Source: Saccharothrix sp. ST-888 (GTDB lineage Bacteria > Actinomycetota > Actinomycetes > Streptomycetales > Streptomycetaceae). From it: a stretch of DNA of 8,182 nt. Positions within the stretch are counted from its first letter, which is position 1; the number at the start of each line of letters is the position of its first letter. The notes under the pieces are model-generated. The model made no database searches, was not told the DNA's origin, and saw only the letters and a program-made list of their open reading frames with translations. This document shows, piece after piece, positions 1 to 6,279 of this stretch. The position numbers and the translations under genes were made by a program. The DNA lies in assembly GCF_000955975.1 (NCBI RefSeq), contig NZ_JYJF01000172.1, positions 1-8,182 on the forward strand, in the 5' to 3' direction.

Positions 1-1
1 C

Positions 2-841
2 GGCGAGCTCGCCGCCCGCGACTACCTCGCGCTGGCCCTCTCCGGCCTGGCCCGGGAGACCGACATCGGCGTGGTCCAGTCGGTGCAGCGCCAGGTCCAG
101 CTGGCCCTGAACGCCTACGTCGACCCGTCCTGGCGCGAGCAGGGCACGGCCCGCTGGGCCGAGGCCACCGAGCAGCAGCTGCGCGCCGCCGCCCCCGGCA
201 GCGACCACCAGCTGACCTGGGCCCGCGCCCTCGCCTCGGTCGCCCGCACGGACCGCCAGCTCGACCTGCTGGCGGGCCTGCTGAACGGCACCCGGACGCT
301 GGACGGCCTGGCCGTCGACACCGAGCTGCGCTGGACGCTGCTCTCCCGCCTGGTCGCCACCGGCCGCGCCGACGACAAGGCCATCGACGCCGAGCTGGCC
401 CGCGACAACACCGCCGCCGGCCAGGAGCACGCCGCGAGCTGCCGCGCCGCCCGGCCGACCGCTGCCGCCAAGGCCGAGGCCTGGGCCTCCGTGGTCGAGT
501 CCGACAAGCTCACCAACTACGTCCAGGACGCGGTGATCGGCGGTTTCCAGCAGCCCGACCAGCGCGAGCTGCTCGCCCCCTACAGCGCCAAGTACTTCAC
601 GGCGATCAAGGGCATCTGGGAGACCCGCAGCCACGAGATCTCGCAGCAGATCATCACCGGGCTGTACCCCTCCCTGCTGGTCGAGCAGAGCACCCTGGAC
701 GCCACCGACGCCTGGCTCAAGGCGGCCTCGCCCGCACCGGCGCTGCGGCGCATGGTGGTCGAGGCCCGCGCGGGCATCGAGCGCGCGCTCAAGGCCCAGG
801 CCGTCGACCACGCGGCGGGCGCCCGGGCCCTGGGGCACTGA
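2..841 (+). CDS. pepN: Aminopeptidase N (M1 family), C-terminal part, 5' end outside window
   Basis: The reading frame is open from the left edge (base 2) to the TGA at 839-841 and gives the last 279 residues. It is an alpha-helical repeat-like protein, rich in Ala, Leu, Arg and Glu, with the look of the ERAP1-like C-terminal domain of actinobacterial M1 aminopeptidases. Examples are the stretches around DPSWREQGTARW and the helical blocks ending in ERALKAQAVDHAAGARALGH. The catalytic domain (GAMEN and HExxH zinc motifs) would lie upstream of the window, so enzyme identity rests on the C-terminal domain alone. In this family the C-terminal domain closes over the active site of a zinc aminopeptidase that removes N-terminal residues from peptides, usually in the cytosol. 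The gene converges on the sensor kinase gene. Family assignment is fairly sure; the symbol is less so. Confidence 0.8.
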   Translation, partial: GELAARDYLALALSGLARETDIGVVQSVQRQVQLALNAYVDPSWREQGTARWAEATEQQLRAAAPGSDHQLTWARALASVARTDRQLDLLAGLLNGTRTLDGLAVDTELRWTLLSRLVATGRADDKAIDAELARDNTAAGQEHAASCRAARPTAAAKAEAWASVVESDKLTNYVQDAVIGGFQQPDQRELLAPYSAKYFTAIKGIWETRSHEISQQIITGLYPSLLVEQSTLDATDAWLKAASPAPALRRMVVEARAGIERALKAQAVDHAAGARALGH

Positions 842-850
842 CCCAGGGCC
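826..850 (+). terminator. Perfect 9-bp hairpin with the pepN stop codon in its loop
   Basis: The arms GGCCCTGGG (826-834) and CCCAGGGCC (842-850) are exact reverse complements around a 7-nt loop (835-841) that contains the TGA stop. There is no T-tract. Many actinobacterial terminators are GC-rich stem-loops without a U-run, so termination or 3'-end protection is plausible but unproven. The first arm is also coding sequence. Confidence 0.55.
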
Positions 851-867
851 GCCAGCCAGGCACGTGG

Positions 868-947
868 GGGGCGCGGGGATGCGCGGGGAGCTGCTCGAGA
901 GACTCCGCACCTTTGTGGAGGGCTGATCGCGCAGTTCCCCGCGCCCC
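868..947. terminator. Nested inverted repeat between convergent genes (likely bidirectional terminator)
   Basis: The right arm (about 927-947) can pair with two different left arms. GGGGCGCGGGGA (868-879) pairs perfectly over 12 bp with 936-947. The segment 881-898 pairs over 18 positions with 927-944, with one G-T wobble and one mismatch. The enclosed region holds a small hairpin, 903-909 with 914-920 and a 4-nt loop. The left arm contains a near-duplication, GCGCGGGGA at 871-879 and 881-889. From memory, the right-arm core GCAGTTCCCCGCGCCCCT recurs very often between genes in Streptomyces. The position between the ends of pepN and the kinase gene fits a two-way transcription stop. Confidence 0.55.
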
Positions 948-955
948 TGGGGGGT

Positions 956-1079
956 TGCAACTTGCCTACGGTGCACACCGGTTCGTGGGTGTGGGTTGCG
1001 CGCGCGGTTACCCGCTCCCCTGAGGGTGGTGCAACTTGCCTACGGTGCACGTCGATTCGTGGTGGGTTGCGCGCGCGGT
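956..1079. repeat. Two-copy direct repeat, 74-bp period, ends of each unit identical
   Basis: A 21-bp block at 956-976 recurs exactly at 1030-1050. An 18-bp block at 991-1008 recurs exactly at 1062-1079. The middle of the unit differs in sequence and length (977-990 against 1051-1061) apart from a shared TTCGTGG. Each unit starts with GCAAC and ends with GTTGC (957-961/995-999 and 1031-1035/1066-1070), so each can fold back on itself. Copy 1 also has an inner stem, CACACC 974-979 with GGTGTG 988-993. Copy 2 has CACG 1048-1051 with CGTG 1058-1061. Copy 2 lies inside the 3' end of the kinase frame, and copy 1 lies just beyond the kinase stop. The family of this repeat is not recognised. Confidence 0.75.
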
Positions 1080-2618
1080 CACCTTGTATGGGCGATCGGG
1101 GTCCTGGTGAGCCGGTAGCCGGACGGTGAAAGAGGTGCGGCCGGGGCGGGTCGAGAGTTCGACGCTGCCGTGGTGGGCCGTGCTGACGGCGCGGACGATG
1201 GCCAGGCCGAGGCCGGTGCTGCCGGTGGTTCTGGCCCGGGCCAGGTCGCCGCGGACGAAGCGTTCGAAGACCCGCTCCGCGAGCGCCGGTTCGATGCCGG
1301 GGCCGGTGTCCGTCACGGTCAGCCGGACCTGGCCGTCGCCACCGGATCCGGCCGAGAGCGCGAGCGTCACCCGGGTGCCCTCCGGGGTGTGGACGCGGGC
1401 GTTGGCCAGCAGGTTGGCCACCACCTGCCGCAGCCGGTCGGCGTCGCCCGTGACCAGCACCGGCTCCTCGGGCAGTTCCAGCTGCCAGCGGTGTCCCGGA
1501 CCGGCGGCTCGGGCGTCGGCGGTGCAGTCCAGCGCCACCCGGGTCAGGTCCACCTCCGCCACGGCGAGCGGCCGCCCCGCGTCCAGCCGGGCCAGCAGCA
1601 GCAGGTCCTCGACGATCGCGCCCATCCGCTGCGCCTCCGCCTCGATCCGGGTGAGCGAGTGCCGTACCTCGGCCGGCACCGGGCCCGGGTGGCGCAGCGC
1701 CAGTTCGGCGTGGCCCCGGACCGCCGCCACCGGGGTGCGCAGTTCGTGACTGGCGTCGGCCGCGAAGGCCCGCAGCCGGTCCTCGACCGACTGCCGCCGG
1801 GCGAGCGCGTCCTCGACATGACCGAGCATCCGGTTGAGTGCGGCACCCACCCGCCCGACCTCGGTACCGAGGTCGTCGTCGGGCACCCGGACCGGCACGG
1901 CGACCTCGCCGCTGGCCAGCGGCAGCGCGCTCACCCGCTCGGCCGCACCGACCACCCGGTCCAGCGGGCGGAGCGAGACCCGGATCCAGAGCGCCCCCGC
2001 AACCCCCGTCGAGACCAGGGCCACCGCGAACACCACCAGCTCGATCGTCACCAGCCGGTGCACCGCGTCGTCCAGCGGGCGCAGCGGGAGCCCGGTGACC
2101 AGGACGTCGCCGTCCCGCCCGGCGACCGCTCTCAGCCGGTAGTCCGCGAGGCCGGACAGTCCGACGCTGCGGGCCGGGCCGCCGGCCGGCAGGGCGGCCA
2201 GGGCACGGCGGTCGCCGGCGGTCAGCGAGACCGTGTCGTCGGTGTCGGCGGCCACCGTACCCTCCGCCACCGCCGGATCGTCCGCGTCGCCGTCCACCAC
2301 CCGGGCGGCGGTGACCGTGCCGTTCAGCAGCCGGGCACCGAAGGTCCCCGGGGCCTGGGCCCTGGTGTCGCCGCGGGCGGCACCTCCGGTCGAGGGTTCC
2401 GGGTGCTCCAGGCTGGCCGCGTACCGGCCACCGGTGTCGGCGAGCTGCTGGTCGAGCCGGTCGACCAGGAAGTGCCGCAGCGCCTGGGTGGTGGCCAGCC
2501 CGACGCCCGCGCAGGTGAGCAGCAGCAGCGCGAGCAGCCCGGCGATCAGGCGGGCCCGCAGGGTGCGCGGCACCGCCCGGCGGAGCGTGCGGGCCCGCTG
2601 TGCGTTCGGGCGGATCAC
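1008..2618 (-). CDS. Two-component sensor histidine kinase (HAMP, HisKA, HATPase_c)
   Basis: This 536-aa membrane kinase should autophosphorylate and pass phosphate to the regulator encoded just upstream. Visible in order: a basic N-terminus; TM1 about 24-44; an extracytoplasmic sensor region about 45-188, rich in Asp and Ala and without cysteine; TM2 about 189-212; HAMP about 213-268; the HisKA box ASHELRTP with phospho-acceptor His291; the N-box NLLANARVH (402-410); the G1 box DTGPGI (437-442); the F-box FERFVR (451-456); and the G2 box GLGLAIV (469-475). All ATP-binding motifs are intact. The GTG start (2616-2618) overlaps the regulator stop as GTGA, with AAGG 7 nt upstream, so translation is probably coupled. 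The ATPase fold should end near residue 503. The last roughly 25 residues, including CTVGKL, are encoded by the direct-repeat copy, and the gene stops at TAA, uncommon at this GC content. The signal sensed is unknown. Confidence 0.93.
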   Translation of the reverse strand: MIRPNAQRARTLRRAVPRTLRARLIAGLLALLLLTCAGVGLATTQALRHFLVDRLDQQLADTGGRYAASLEHPEPSTGGAARGDTRAQAPGTFGARLLNGTVTAARVVDGDADDPAVAEGTVAADTDDTVSLTAGDRRALAALPAGGPARSVGLSGLADYRLRAVAGRDGDVLVTGLPLRPLDDAVHRLVTIELVVFAVALVSTGVAGALWIRVSLRPLDRVVGAAERVSALPLASGEVAVPVRVPDDDLGTEVGRVGAALNRMLGHVEDALARRQSVEDRLRAFAADASHELRTPVAAVRGHAELALRHPGPVPAEVRHSLTRIEAEAQRMGAIVEDLLLLARLDAGRPLAVAEVDLTRVALDCTADARAAGPGHRWQLELPEEPVLVTGDADRLRQVVANLLANARVHTPEGTRVTLALSAGSGGDGQVRLTVTDTGPGIEPALAERVFERFVRGDLARARTTGSTGLGLAIVRAVSTAHHGSVELSTRPGRTSFTVRLPAHQDPDRPYKVTARATHHESTCTVGKLHHPQGSG

Positions 2619-3331
2619 TGCGGTGCCTTGATCACGTAGCCGGCGCCCCGGACCGTGTGGATCATCGGGGAACGGCCCAGGTCCACCTTCTTGCGCAGAT
2701 AGCTGATGTACAGCTCGACCACGTGTGCCTGCCCGCCGAAGTCGTACGACCAGACCGCGTCGAGGATCTGCGCCTTGCTCACCACCTGCCGGGGGTGCTG
2801 CATCAGGTAGCGCAGCAGCCCGAACTCGGTGGGGCTGAGCTCCACCGCCTCGCCGCTGCGGAACACCTCCCTGGCCCGCTCGTCGAGCACCAGGTCTCCC
2901 AGGACCAGCGCGCCCTCCGGCACCTGCGGTCCGGTGGGCTGCGCGCGCCGGAGCAGGCTCCGCAGCCGGACCACGACCTCGGCCAGGCTGAACGGCTTGG
3001 TGACGTAGTCGTCGCCCCCGGCGGCCAGGCCGGCGATCCGGTCCTCGACGGCGTCCTTGGCGGTGAGGAACAGCACCCTGATCTCGGGTCGGGCGGCGTG
3101 GATCCGGCGCAGCACCTCCATCCCGTCGACGTCCGGCAGCATCATGTCGAGGACCACGGCGTCGGGCCGCCAGGCGTCCGCCTGCTCGACGGCCGACTGC
3201 CCGGCGGTGGCTCCGCGCGCCTCCCAGCCCTCGTAGCGGAGTGCCCCGCAGACCACCTCGATCAGGTCGGGTTCGTCGTCGACGACCAGGATCCGCCACG
3301 GGCGCCGCTCGGCACCGGCTGGGTTGTCCAT
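2615..3331 (-). CDS. OmpR/PhoB-family response regulator
   Basis: This 238-aa DNA-binding regulator is probably phosphorylated by the kinase encoded next to it. Receiver domain about 13-128: acidic pair D18/D19, phospho-acceptor D62 in LDMMLPD, T90 and K112 (TKPF), all conserved. Winged-helix DNA-binding domain about 140-235: LSPTEFGLLRYL, then the recognition-helix region VVELYISYLRKKV and the wing HTVRGAGYVIK. The ATG at 3329-3331 was chosen because AGGA lies 7 nt upstream (3339-3342). An in-frame GTG at 3335-3337 is only 1 nt from that AGGA and is rejected. The stop overlaps the kinase start by 4 nt. It is transcribed away from the flavocytochrome operon, so it could control both itself and that operon. 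Specific orthology is not claimed. Confidence 0.94.
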   Translation of the reverse strand: MDNPAGAERRPWRILVVDDEPDLIEVVCGALRYEGWEARGATAGQSAVEQADAWRPDAVVLDMMLPDVDGMEVLRRIHAARPEIRVLFLTAKDAVEDRIAGLAAGGDDYVTKPFSLAEVVVRLRSLLRRAQPTGPQVPEGALVLGDLVLDERAREVFRSGEAVELSPTEFGLLRYLMQHPRQVVSKAQILDAVWSYDFGGQAHVVELYISYLRKKVDLGRSPMIHTVRGAGYVIKAPQ

Positions 3332-3468
3332 GGGCACATCCTGGGGGTCGTCTCGTCACCGGTAGCTGCCATCCTGCCGCCTCGCGATGAGAATGCGGTG
3401 AGATCCACATCCGGCCCGAGGCTTGCGAAACCCTCGCTGAGCTGGCAGAACGTGGATTCCGGGCGGCT

Positions 3469-3480
3469 CGGTGGCCACCG
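3469..3480. promoter_or_regulatory. Perfect 12-bp palindrome CGGTGGCCACCG, candidate operator
   Basis: The 12 bases read identically on both strands and lie in the divergent region, about 18 nt downstream of the best -10 candidate for the + strand operon and 73 nt before its start codon. Such a site suits a dimeric repressor or roadblock. The sequence also matches the GC-rich background, so chance is possible. Confidence 0.35.
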
Positions 3481-3539
3481 TTTCAGAGGTAACTGAGAGC
3501 TTCCGGTGCCAGGGTTGCTGCCGAAGCAGCCCGGACGGC

Positions 3540-3547
3540 AAGGAGGT
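3540..3547 (+). promoter_or_regulatory. Strong Shine-Dalgarno sequence AAGGAGGT
   Basis: An almost complete anti-16S match lies 5 nt before the GTG at 3553. It fixes that GTG as the start of the flavocytochrome and predicts efficient initiation. Confidence 0.8.
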
Positions 3548-3552
3548 CCCCC

Positions 3553-4947
3553 GTGGCAGCGCTCTCCCCCGCCGACCGCAGGCCGCACGACCTGCCCCGA
3601 CGTCCCCGGCGAACGCCCGGGCCCCGGTACTCGGCCTGGCTCCGGCAGCTGCCGGGCGAGGCCCTGCCGTCGGCCGTCCTGGCGGCGATCGCGCTCGGCG
3701 GCCTGGGCGTCCTCGCCCTGTGGTGGCGCGACACCCCGTGGGTCAGCGGCGCGTCCGAGTGGCTGACCGAGGCCGGCCGGATCACCGGCCTGCTGGCCGG
3801 GTACACCGCTCCCGTCCTGCTGCTGCTGATGGCCCGTATCCCGCTGCTGGAGCGCGAGTTGGGGGCGGACCGGCTGGCCCGCTGGCACGCCGCGGGCGGC
3901 CGCTACCTGGTCGGGCTGGTCTCGCTGCACGTCGTGACGATCGTCTACGGCTACGCGCTGACGGACCATCGGGGCCTGATCGGCGAGGGAGTCGAGATCG
4001 TCTTCCACTTCCCCGAAATGATCAAGGCCACCCTGGGCACGCTGCTCCTGCTCGGTACCGGCGCCCTCTCCGCCCGCGCCGCACGCCGTCGGCTGCGCCA
4101 CGAGACCTGGCACTACCTCCACCTGGCCGGCTATCTGGCCGTGGCCCTCGGCTTCGGCCACCAGCTGGCCACCGGAGCCAGCCTCGGCGGCGGTCCGGGG
4201 CGCGCCGCCTGGTACGCGCTGTACCTCGGCACGGCGGCCCTGATCGGCTGGTACCGGCTGGCCGTGCCGTACCTGCGGGACCGGCGGCACCGGCTGCGGG
4301 TCGCCGAGGTACGCCCGGAGGGCCCCGGGGTGGTGTCGGTGTTCCTGGTCGGCGAGCGGCTGGCGGAGCTGCGGGCCGAGTCCGGGCAGTTCTTCCGGCT
4401 CCAGTTCCAGGCACCCGGCCTGCGCTGGGCCGCCAACCCGTACTCGCTCTCCGCTCCCCCGCAGCACGGCTTCCTGCGCTTCACCGTCAAGAACCTCGGC
4501 GACCACAGTGCGGCGGTGGCCGGGCTCCGGCCGGGCACCAGGGTCCGGGCCGAAGGCCCGTACGGTGCGTTCACGGCGCAGCGCCGACGTGGGCGCAGAG
4601 TGCTGCTGCTGGGCGTCGGGGTCGGGATCACCCCGCTGCGGGCCCTGTTCGAGACGCTGCCCGGCGAACCCGTCCTGGTCCAGCGTGCGCGGCGGCCCGA
4701 GGACCTGCTGTTCCGGGCGGAGCTGGCCGCCGTGGCCCGGGCCAGGGGCGCGCGGTACCACGAGCTGCTCGGCGGCCGGGAGCAGGTCGGCGACCTCGGC
4801 GGCGCGCTCCGGCGGCTGGTCCCCGACCTGGCCGGGCACGAGGTCTACCTGTGCGGCCCGGACGCTCTCACCGAGGAGGCCGTCCGGGCGCTGCGGGCCG
4901 CCGGGGTCCGCCGGTCCCGGATCCACCACGAGTCCTTCGCCCTCTGA
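3553..4947 (+). CDS. Ferric-reductase-like flavocytochrome with FAD/NAD(P)H reductase domain
   Basis: This 464-aa membrane protein should take electrons from cytosolic NAD(P)H through FAD and two hemes across the membrane. TM segments are seen near 38-57, 77-98, 115-135, 155-172, 188-206 and 219-240, after a basic, proline-rich N-terminus. Candidate heme ligands are H112/H126 (14 apart) and H190/H203 (13 apart), the paired spacing typical of NOX and ferric reductases. The reductase part begins near 246: the FAD motif NPYSLS (295-300, with Asn where classical RxYS has Arg), VKNLGDHS (312-319), the NAD(P)H glycine motif GVGVGITPLRAL (354-365), the LCGPDAL motif (433-439) and the C-terminal HHESFAL. 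Domain order and length fit the family. The gene leads an operon with an FMN-binding protein and ApbE, which suggests its electrons go to a bound flavin outside the membrane rather than directly to ferric iron. The acceptor is unknown. Confidence 0.9.
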   Translation: MAALSPADRRPHDLPRRPRRTPGPRYSAWLRQLPGEALPSAVLAAIALGGLGVLALWWRDTPWVSGASEWLTEAGRITGLLAGYTAPVLLLLMARIPLLERELGADRLARWHAAGGRYLVGLVSLHVVTIVYGYALTDHRGLIGEGVEIVFHFPEMIKATLGTLLLLGTGALSARAARRRLRHETWHYLHLAGYLAVALGFGHQLATGASLGGGPGRAAWYALYLGTAALIGWYRLAVPYLRDRRHRLRVAEVRPEGPGVVSVFLVGERLAELRAESGQFFRLQFQAPGLRWAANPYSLSAPPQHGFLRFTVKNLGDHSAAVAGLRPGTRVRAEGPYGAFTAQRRRGRRVLLLGVGVGITPLRALFETLPGEPVLVQRARRPEDLLFRAELAAVARARGARYHELLGGREQVGDLGGALRRLVPDLAGHEVYLCGPDALTEEAVRALRAAGVRRSRIHHESFAL

Positions 4948-4967
4948 CCACCCACCGGACTTCCCGT

Positions 4968-4973
4968 CAGGAG
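4968..4973 (+). promoter_or_regulatory. Ribosome binding site CAGGAG for the FMN-binding protein
   Basis: CAGGAG lies 6 nt before the GTG at 4980, inside the 32-nt gap after the flavocytochrome stop. It decides the start of a frame that stays open far upstream. Confidence 0.7.
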
Positions 4974-4979
4974 CCCACC

Positions 4980-5456
4980 GTGCGACGCGCCGTCGTGACC
5001 AGTACCGCCACCGTGGCAGGGGTGATCCTGCTGCTCTCGCTCAAGCCCCACGCGGGTACGGCCACCACCGCCCAGGTGATCAGCACCGGCGGCGGGGCCG
5101 GCGCCACGGACTCCGCCGGTTCCGGCTCCGGCCCGAGTGCCGGTCCCGCATCCGGTGCGGGGGCGGGTTCCGGCGGCTCGCGGACCGTCACCGGCGATGC
5201 CGTCGACACCCGCTACGGACCGGTGCAGGTCCGGCTGTCGCTGAGCGGCGGGCGGATCAGCCGGATCGACGTCCTGCAGTACCCGGCCGGCAGCGGCCAC
5301 GACCGGCGGATCAACGCCGACGCCCTGCCCACGCTCAACCAGGAGGCCATCGCCGCCCAGAGCGCGCAGATCGACGCCGTCTCCGGGGCGACGTACACCA
5401 GCGACGGCTACACCCGCTCCCTGCAGAGCGCGCTCGACAGGGCGGGGACCCGGTGA
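4980..5456 (+). CDS. Membrane-anchored or exported FMN-binding domain protein with covalent flavinylation motif
   Basis: This 158-aa protein has three parts. An N-terminal hydrophobic segment (about 4-21, after R2-R3) is a signal or anchor sequence. A Gly/Ser/Ala-rich linker follows (about 36-68). An FMN-binding domain (about 70-154) ends in DAVSGATYTSDGYTRSL. D132-A-V-S-G-A-T138 matches the Dxx(S/T)GAT motif on which ApbE transferases link FMN to the final threonine, as in NqrC and RnfG, so T138 is the predicted attachment residue. The GTG start is set by CAGGAG 6 nt upstream. Its stop overlaps the apbE start (GTGA), so carrier and modifying enzyme are made together. The expected role is a tethered electron carrier on the outer face of the membrane, reduced by the flavocytochrome. 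Whether the N-terminus is cleaved is unclear, and RRAVV could weakly support Tat export. Confidence 0.88.
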   Translation: MRRAVVTSTATVAGVILLLSLKPHAGTATTAQVISTGGGAGATDSAGSGSGPSAGPASGAGAGSGGSRTVTGDAVDTRYGPVQVRLSLSGGRISRIDVLQYPAGSGHDRRINADALPTLNQEAIAAQSAQIDAVSGATYTSDGYTRSLQSALDRAGTR

Positions 5457-6271
5457 ACCCCGCGGGCCCGGTGATCCGGCACGCCGAGCACGTCATGGGC
5501 ACGGTGTTCTCCTTCGCCGTCCGCAGCACCGGGGCCGGGGCCGAGGTCGGGGTCGCGGAGGCACTCGGGCCGGTGGTCCGCCGGCTGCACCGGATCGACG
5601 AGGTCTTCTCGACCTACCGGCCGCAGAGCGACATCAGCCGGTTCGGCCGCGGGGAGCTCGCGCTCGCCCAGTGCGATCCGGCCGTGGCCGAGGTGCTGGA
5701 GCGGTGCCGCGAGGTCGCGGCCGAGACCGGCGGCTGGTTCACCGAACGGCCGGGCGGCCGACTGGACCCGAGCGGGTGGGTCAAGGGCTGGGCGGTCGAG
5801 GAGGCGTCCGAGCAGCTGCGGGCGGCCGGTTTCGTCCAGCACACCGTCACCGGGGGCGGTGACGTCCAGACCTGCGGCGGACCCTGGCGGATCGGTATCG
5901 CCGACCCGCTGCGGCCCGGCGCCGTCCTCGGCGTGCTGGCCGGCCACGACCTCGCCGTCGCCACCTCCGGGACGGCCGAGCGCGGTGCGCACATCGTGGA
6001 TCCGCACACCGGCCGGCCGGCCACCGGTCTGCTCTCGCTCACCCTGGTCGGCCGCAGGCTCGCCCTGACCGACGCCCGGGCCACCGCGGCCTTCGCCATG
6101 GGCCCCGACCTCGGCCTCGCCTGGGCGGCCGGGCACCCCGAGGTGGAGGCGCTGGCCGTGCTCCCCGACGGCACCCGGCGCCGTACGCCCGGTTTCGCCT
6201 TCGCGCCGCCACCGGCCGGTTCGGCCGACCCGGCCCACCTCCCGTCCCTGGCGCTGCCCGGCCGGTCCTGA
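5453..6271 (+). CDS. apbE: FAD:protein FMN transferase (ApbE family)
   Basis: This 272-aa enzyme should transfer FMN from FAD to a threonine of a target protein, very likely the FMN-binding protein encoded just before it. Family motifs in order: HVMGT (13-17), FSTYRPQSDISRF (52-64), the lysine-glycine motif SGWVKGWA (107-114), the glycine-rich GGGDVQ (134-139), TSGTAERGAHIVDPHTGRPA (171-190) and the Mg-binding region TDARATAAFAMG (206-217) with D207. The length is somewhat short for the family. There is no signal peptide or lipobox, whereas many ApbE proteins are exported lipoproteins, so this one looks cytosolic. The GTG start overlaps the preceding stop, with GGGGA 4 nt upstream. It is the last gene of the operon and is followed by a strong hairpin. 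Confidence 0.92.
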   Translation: MNPAGPVIRHAEHVMGTVFSFAVRSTGAGAEVGVAEALGPVVRRLHRIDEVFSTYRPQSDISRFGRGELALAQCDPAVAEVLERCREVAAETGGWFTERPGGRLDPSGWVKGWAVEEASEQLRAAGFVQHTVTGGGDVQTCGGPWRIGIADPLRPGAVLGVLAGHDLAVATSGTAERGAHIVDPHTGRPATGLLSLTLVGRRLALTDARATAAFAMGPDLGLAWAAGHPEVEALAVLPDGTRRRTPGFAFAPPPAGSADPAHLPSLALPGRS

Positions 6272-6279
6272 GGGGTGCA

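Larger units (their letters stand above)
3332..3552. promoter_or_regulatory. Divergent control region between the two-component system and the flavocytochrome operon
   Basis: These 221 bp separate two divergent starts and are less GC-rich than the genes, as expected for promoters. On the + strand TTGCGA (3423-3428) and CAGAAC (3446-3451) are 17 nt apart and could be a weak sigma-70-like -35/-10 pair. No convincing pair was found on the - strand. Candidate operators are separated inverted words: ATCCAC 3403-3408 with GTGGAT 3452-3457, CGAGG 3417-3421 with CCTCG 3432-3436, and CTGGCA 3442-3447 with TGCCAG 3507-3512. A short hairpin GCTGC-CGAA-GCAGC (3517-3530) precedes the ribosome binding site. 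No clear OmpR-type direct repeat was recognised. Promoter function is inferred from position. Confidence 0.5.

Noticed and set aside
580..1050. 156-aa - strand frame carrying repeat copy 1 (CTVGKL)
   Set aside because: It is mostly antisense to pepN, has no plausible domain, and its similarity to the kinase tail is explained by the DNA repeat.
956..1079. CRISPR-like repeat-spacer pattern
   Set aside because: There are only two units, with exact blocks split in two and unequal middles and no cas genes. It is not a CRISPR array.
1170..2639. 489-aa open frame on the + strand opposite the kinase
   Set aside because: It is antisense to a kinase with every catalytic motif intact. Its Arg/Gly/Pro-rich composition and lack of domains are typical of a GC-rich shadow frame.
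3335..3337. GTG two codons upstream as the response regulator start
   Set aside because: The AGGA would be 1 nt from this GTG, too close for initiation; the ATG at 3329-3331 has a proper 7-nt spacing.
2619..3410. N-terminal extension of the kinase frame to 800 aa
   Set aside because: It overlaps the response regulator out of frame. The GTGA overlap at 2615-2618 gives the normal coupled start.
3262..4929. 555-aa open frame on the - strand opposite the flavocytochrome
   Set aside because: It crosses the divergent promoter region and runs antisense to a gene with clear heme, FAD and NAD(P)H motifs. Its composition is of low complexity.
3471..4979. Upstream extension of the FMN-binding protein frame
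   Set aside because: It overlaps the flavocytochrome in another frame with no domains. CAGGAG 6 nt before the GTG at 4980 and the hydrophobic N-terminus mark the real start.
5086..5180. Gly/Ser/Ala-rich low-complexity stretch as a possible DNA repeat
   Set aside because: It is irregular at the DNA level and best explained as a flexible linker between the membrane segment and the FMN-binding domain.
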